Positions 63,290 through 64,000 of a DNA stretch of 64,000 bases are shown one piece after another (within the stretch, counting starts at the first letter, position 1; the number at the start of each line of letters is the position of its first letter). The stretch lies in the NCBI GenBank assembly GCA_017311185.1, contig JAESUZ010001294.1, positions 2,046,001-2,110,000 of the forward strand, in the 5' to 3' direction. The translations under genes were made by a program, and so were the position numbers. Origin of the DNA: Proteles cristata cristata. Taxonomy: Eukaryota; Chordata; Mammalia; Carnivora; Hyaenidae. The notes under the pieces are model-generated. The model had not been told where the DNA came from and searched no databases. It worked only from the letters and a program-made list of their open reading frames with translations.

Positions 63290-63620
63290 AGAATTGTCAG
63301 AACCCACTGCCAGAAAAAAAAAAAAATTGTATATGCAATTAATTAGGCCTCTGCTTCAATGCTCTGCTCTGCTCTCTCTGTTTGCCTTCACTAGCTTAGC
63401 ATCCAATTTTTTAGCTGAGAAGGCGGGGCAGCAGGTTTCTGAGATATTTTTTGCTAATGGGCTGAAATATTACACCCATAATTATAGCCTGGCTGCATAT
63501 TTCTTTCTTTTGCTCATTTTGTTCGGCGCAGCAAACACTGTATCTGATTACAGCCATTCATGTCTTCTTTATAAAATAGGGTTTATCGCACTCGGCAGAA
63601 GGGATCGTTGGCGTTAGAGA
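63290..63620. promoter_or_regulatory. Homeodomain-core island, best candidate conserved non-coding element
   Basis: TTAATTA at 63339-63345 within CAATTAATTAGGCC, TAATTA at 63479-63484 within CCCATAATTATAGCC, TTTGCTAATGGGCTG, TAGCATCCAATTTTTTAGC and TATCTGATTACAGCC. No repeat is recognised and the flanks are GC-rich (G-rich from 63660). A poly-A run lies at 63314-63326. The 107-residue plus frame across it (63294-63617) has no coding signature. An enhancer-type element is inferred. Confidence 0.42.
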
Positions 63621-64000
63621 AATGGTCCAGGCTCAAAACCCTCTATGTGCCCCTGTTGGGTATTGGGGCGGGGGAGAGTTGACGGTGCCACCAGGTGCTG
63701 CCTCTTCAGAAGGGGCGAGGAGGGAGGGAGAGAGACTGGGGCAGGAGGCGGTCAAATGGCCCAGCCCTACTACCCGCACCGGCTTGGGCATTTTCCTCTA
63801 TGGCCCCGACCCGCACGCCTTCAGCCCCACCAGCCCGAGTCTCCCTGGCTCAGGCATGCCCGCTCCTACCGCTCGGCCTCTGCTCACCCTGCCACTCTCT
63901 CTCACCCCTTGGAGAATGCCCACTTCCAGCTTGCCCCGCCTGTGCCATGTGTGGGCCACAGGCTGACAGCCTCCCCGGGAGCTTGATTGAAATAGATCTT
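63621..64000. other. Unassigned GC-rich sequence
   Basis: Two overlapping 113-114 residue frames on the plus strand, neither with a domain. No repeat recognised. Confidence 0.4.

Noticed and set aside
63294..63617. 107-residue plus-strand frame with hydrophobic stretches
   Set aside because: Covers the AT-rich island. The hydrophobic stretches reflect T-rich codons, and no homology or start context is evident.

Overview
The window is mammalian nuclear DNA. The interspersed repeats point to a carnivore, most likely a felid. At least ten tRNA-Lys-derived CAN-SINEs have heads reading GGGGCRCCTGGGTGGCTCAG and the cat-type body (TGCTGACAGCTCAGAGCCTGGAGCC). Several still have target-site duplications (TSDs) and A-rich tails. 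Canid, mustelid and ursid SINE bodies differ from this pattern as I remember them. The species cannot be fixed from the sequence alone.

I found no protein-coding exon, processed gene copy or functional RNA gene that I could defend. The open frames present are short or lie in GC-rich DNA, overlap on both strands, and show no recognisable domain, splice-flanked conserved exon or coding signature. The window is best read as intergenic or long-intron DNA.

Layout. 1-6 kb: felid SINEs, ancient L1/MIR pieces, a MER5-like hAT remnant, a 15-bp AT-rich tandem array and two CA-type microsatellites. 6-13 kb: more SINEs, MIR/L2 fragments, a MER5 remnant split by a SINE, GT-rich alternating tracts and a small CpG-rich spot with a perfect NRF1-type palindrome. 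13-14.5 kb: AT-richer, repeat-poor islands with homeodomain and octamer motifs. 16.5-20.1 kb: unassigned sequence, an L1 3' piece with a SINE inside it, and an MLT1-type LTR. 20-31 kb: GC-rich DNA with a long, decayed antisense L2 (about 22.8-24.1 kb), a CpG-rich spot followed by a twin palindrome of homeodomain cores (27.58-27.62 kb), and a hAT MITE (about 28.0 kb). 32-34 kb: a MER20 next to a Tigger fragment, then a repeat-free AT-rich island (33.1-33.6 kb). 34-48 kb: mostly unassigned GC-rich sequence with MIR/L2 fragments and an L1 piece. 48-54 kb: three MLT1-type LTRs in the same orientation. 56-62 kb: repeat-dense, including a 5'-truncated L1 inserted into an older L1-like element, five SINE pieces and about 900 bp of L2. 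63.3-63.6 kb: an island rich in homeodomain cores.

The most notable non-repeat signal is a scatter of AT-rich islands with clustered TAATTA/ATTA, octamer and E-box motifs in otherwise GC-rich, gene-free DNA. That would fit the regulatory landscape of a developmental gene lying outside the window. This is inference: conservation could not be tested. No new gene system is claimed. Repeat family names come from recognition of consensus sequence by memory, and most boundaries are approximate unless a TSD is stated.
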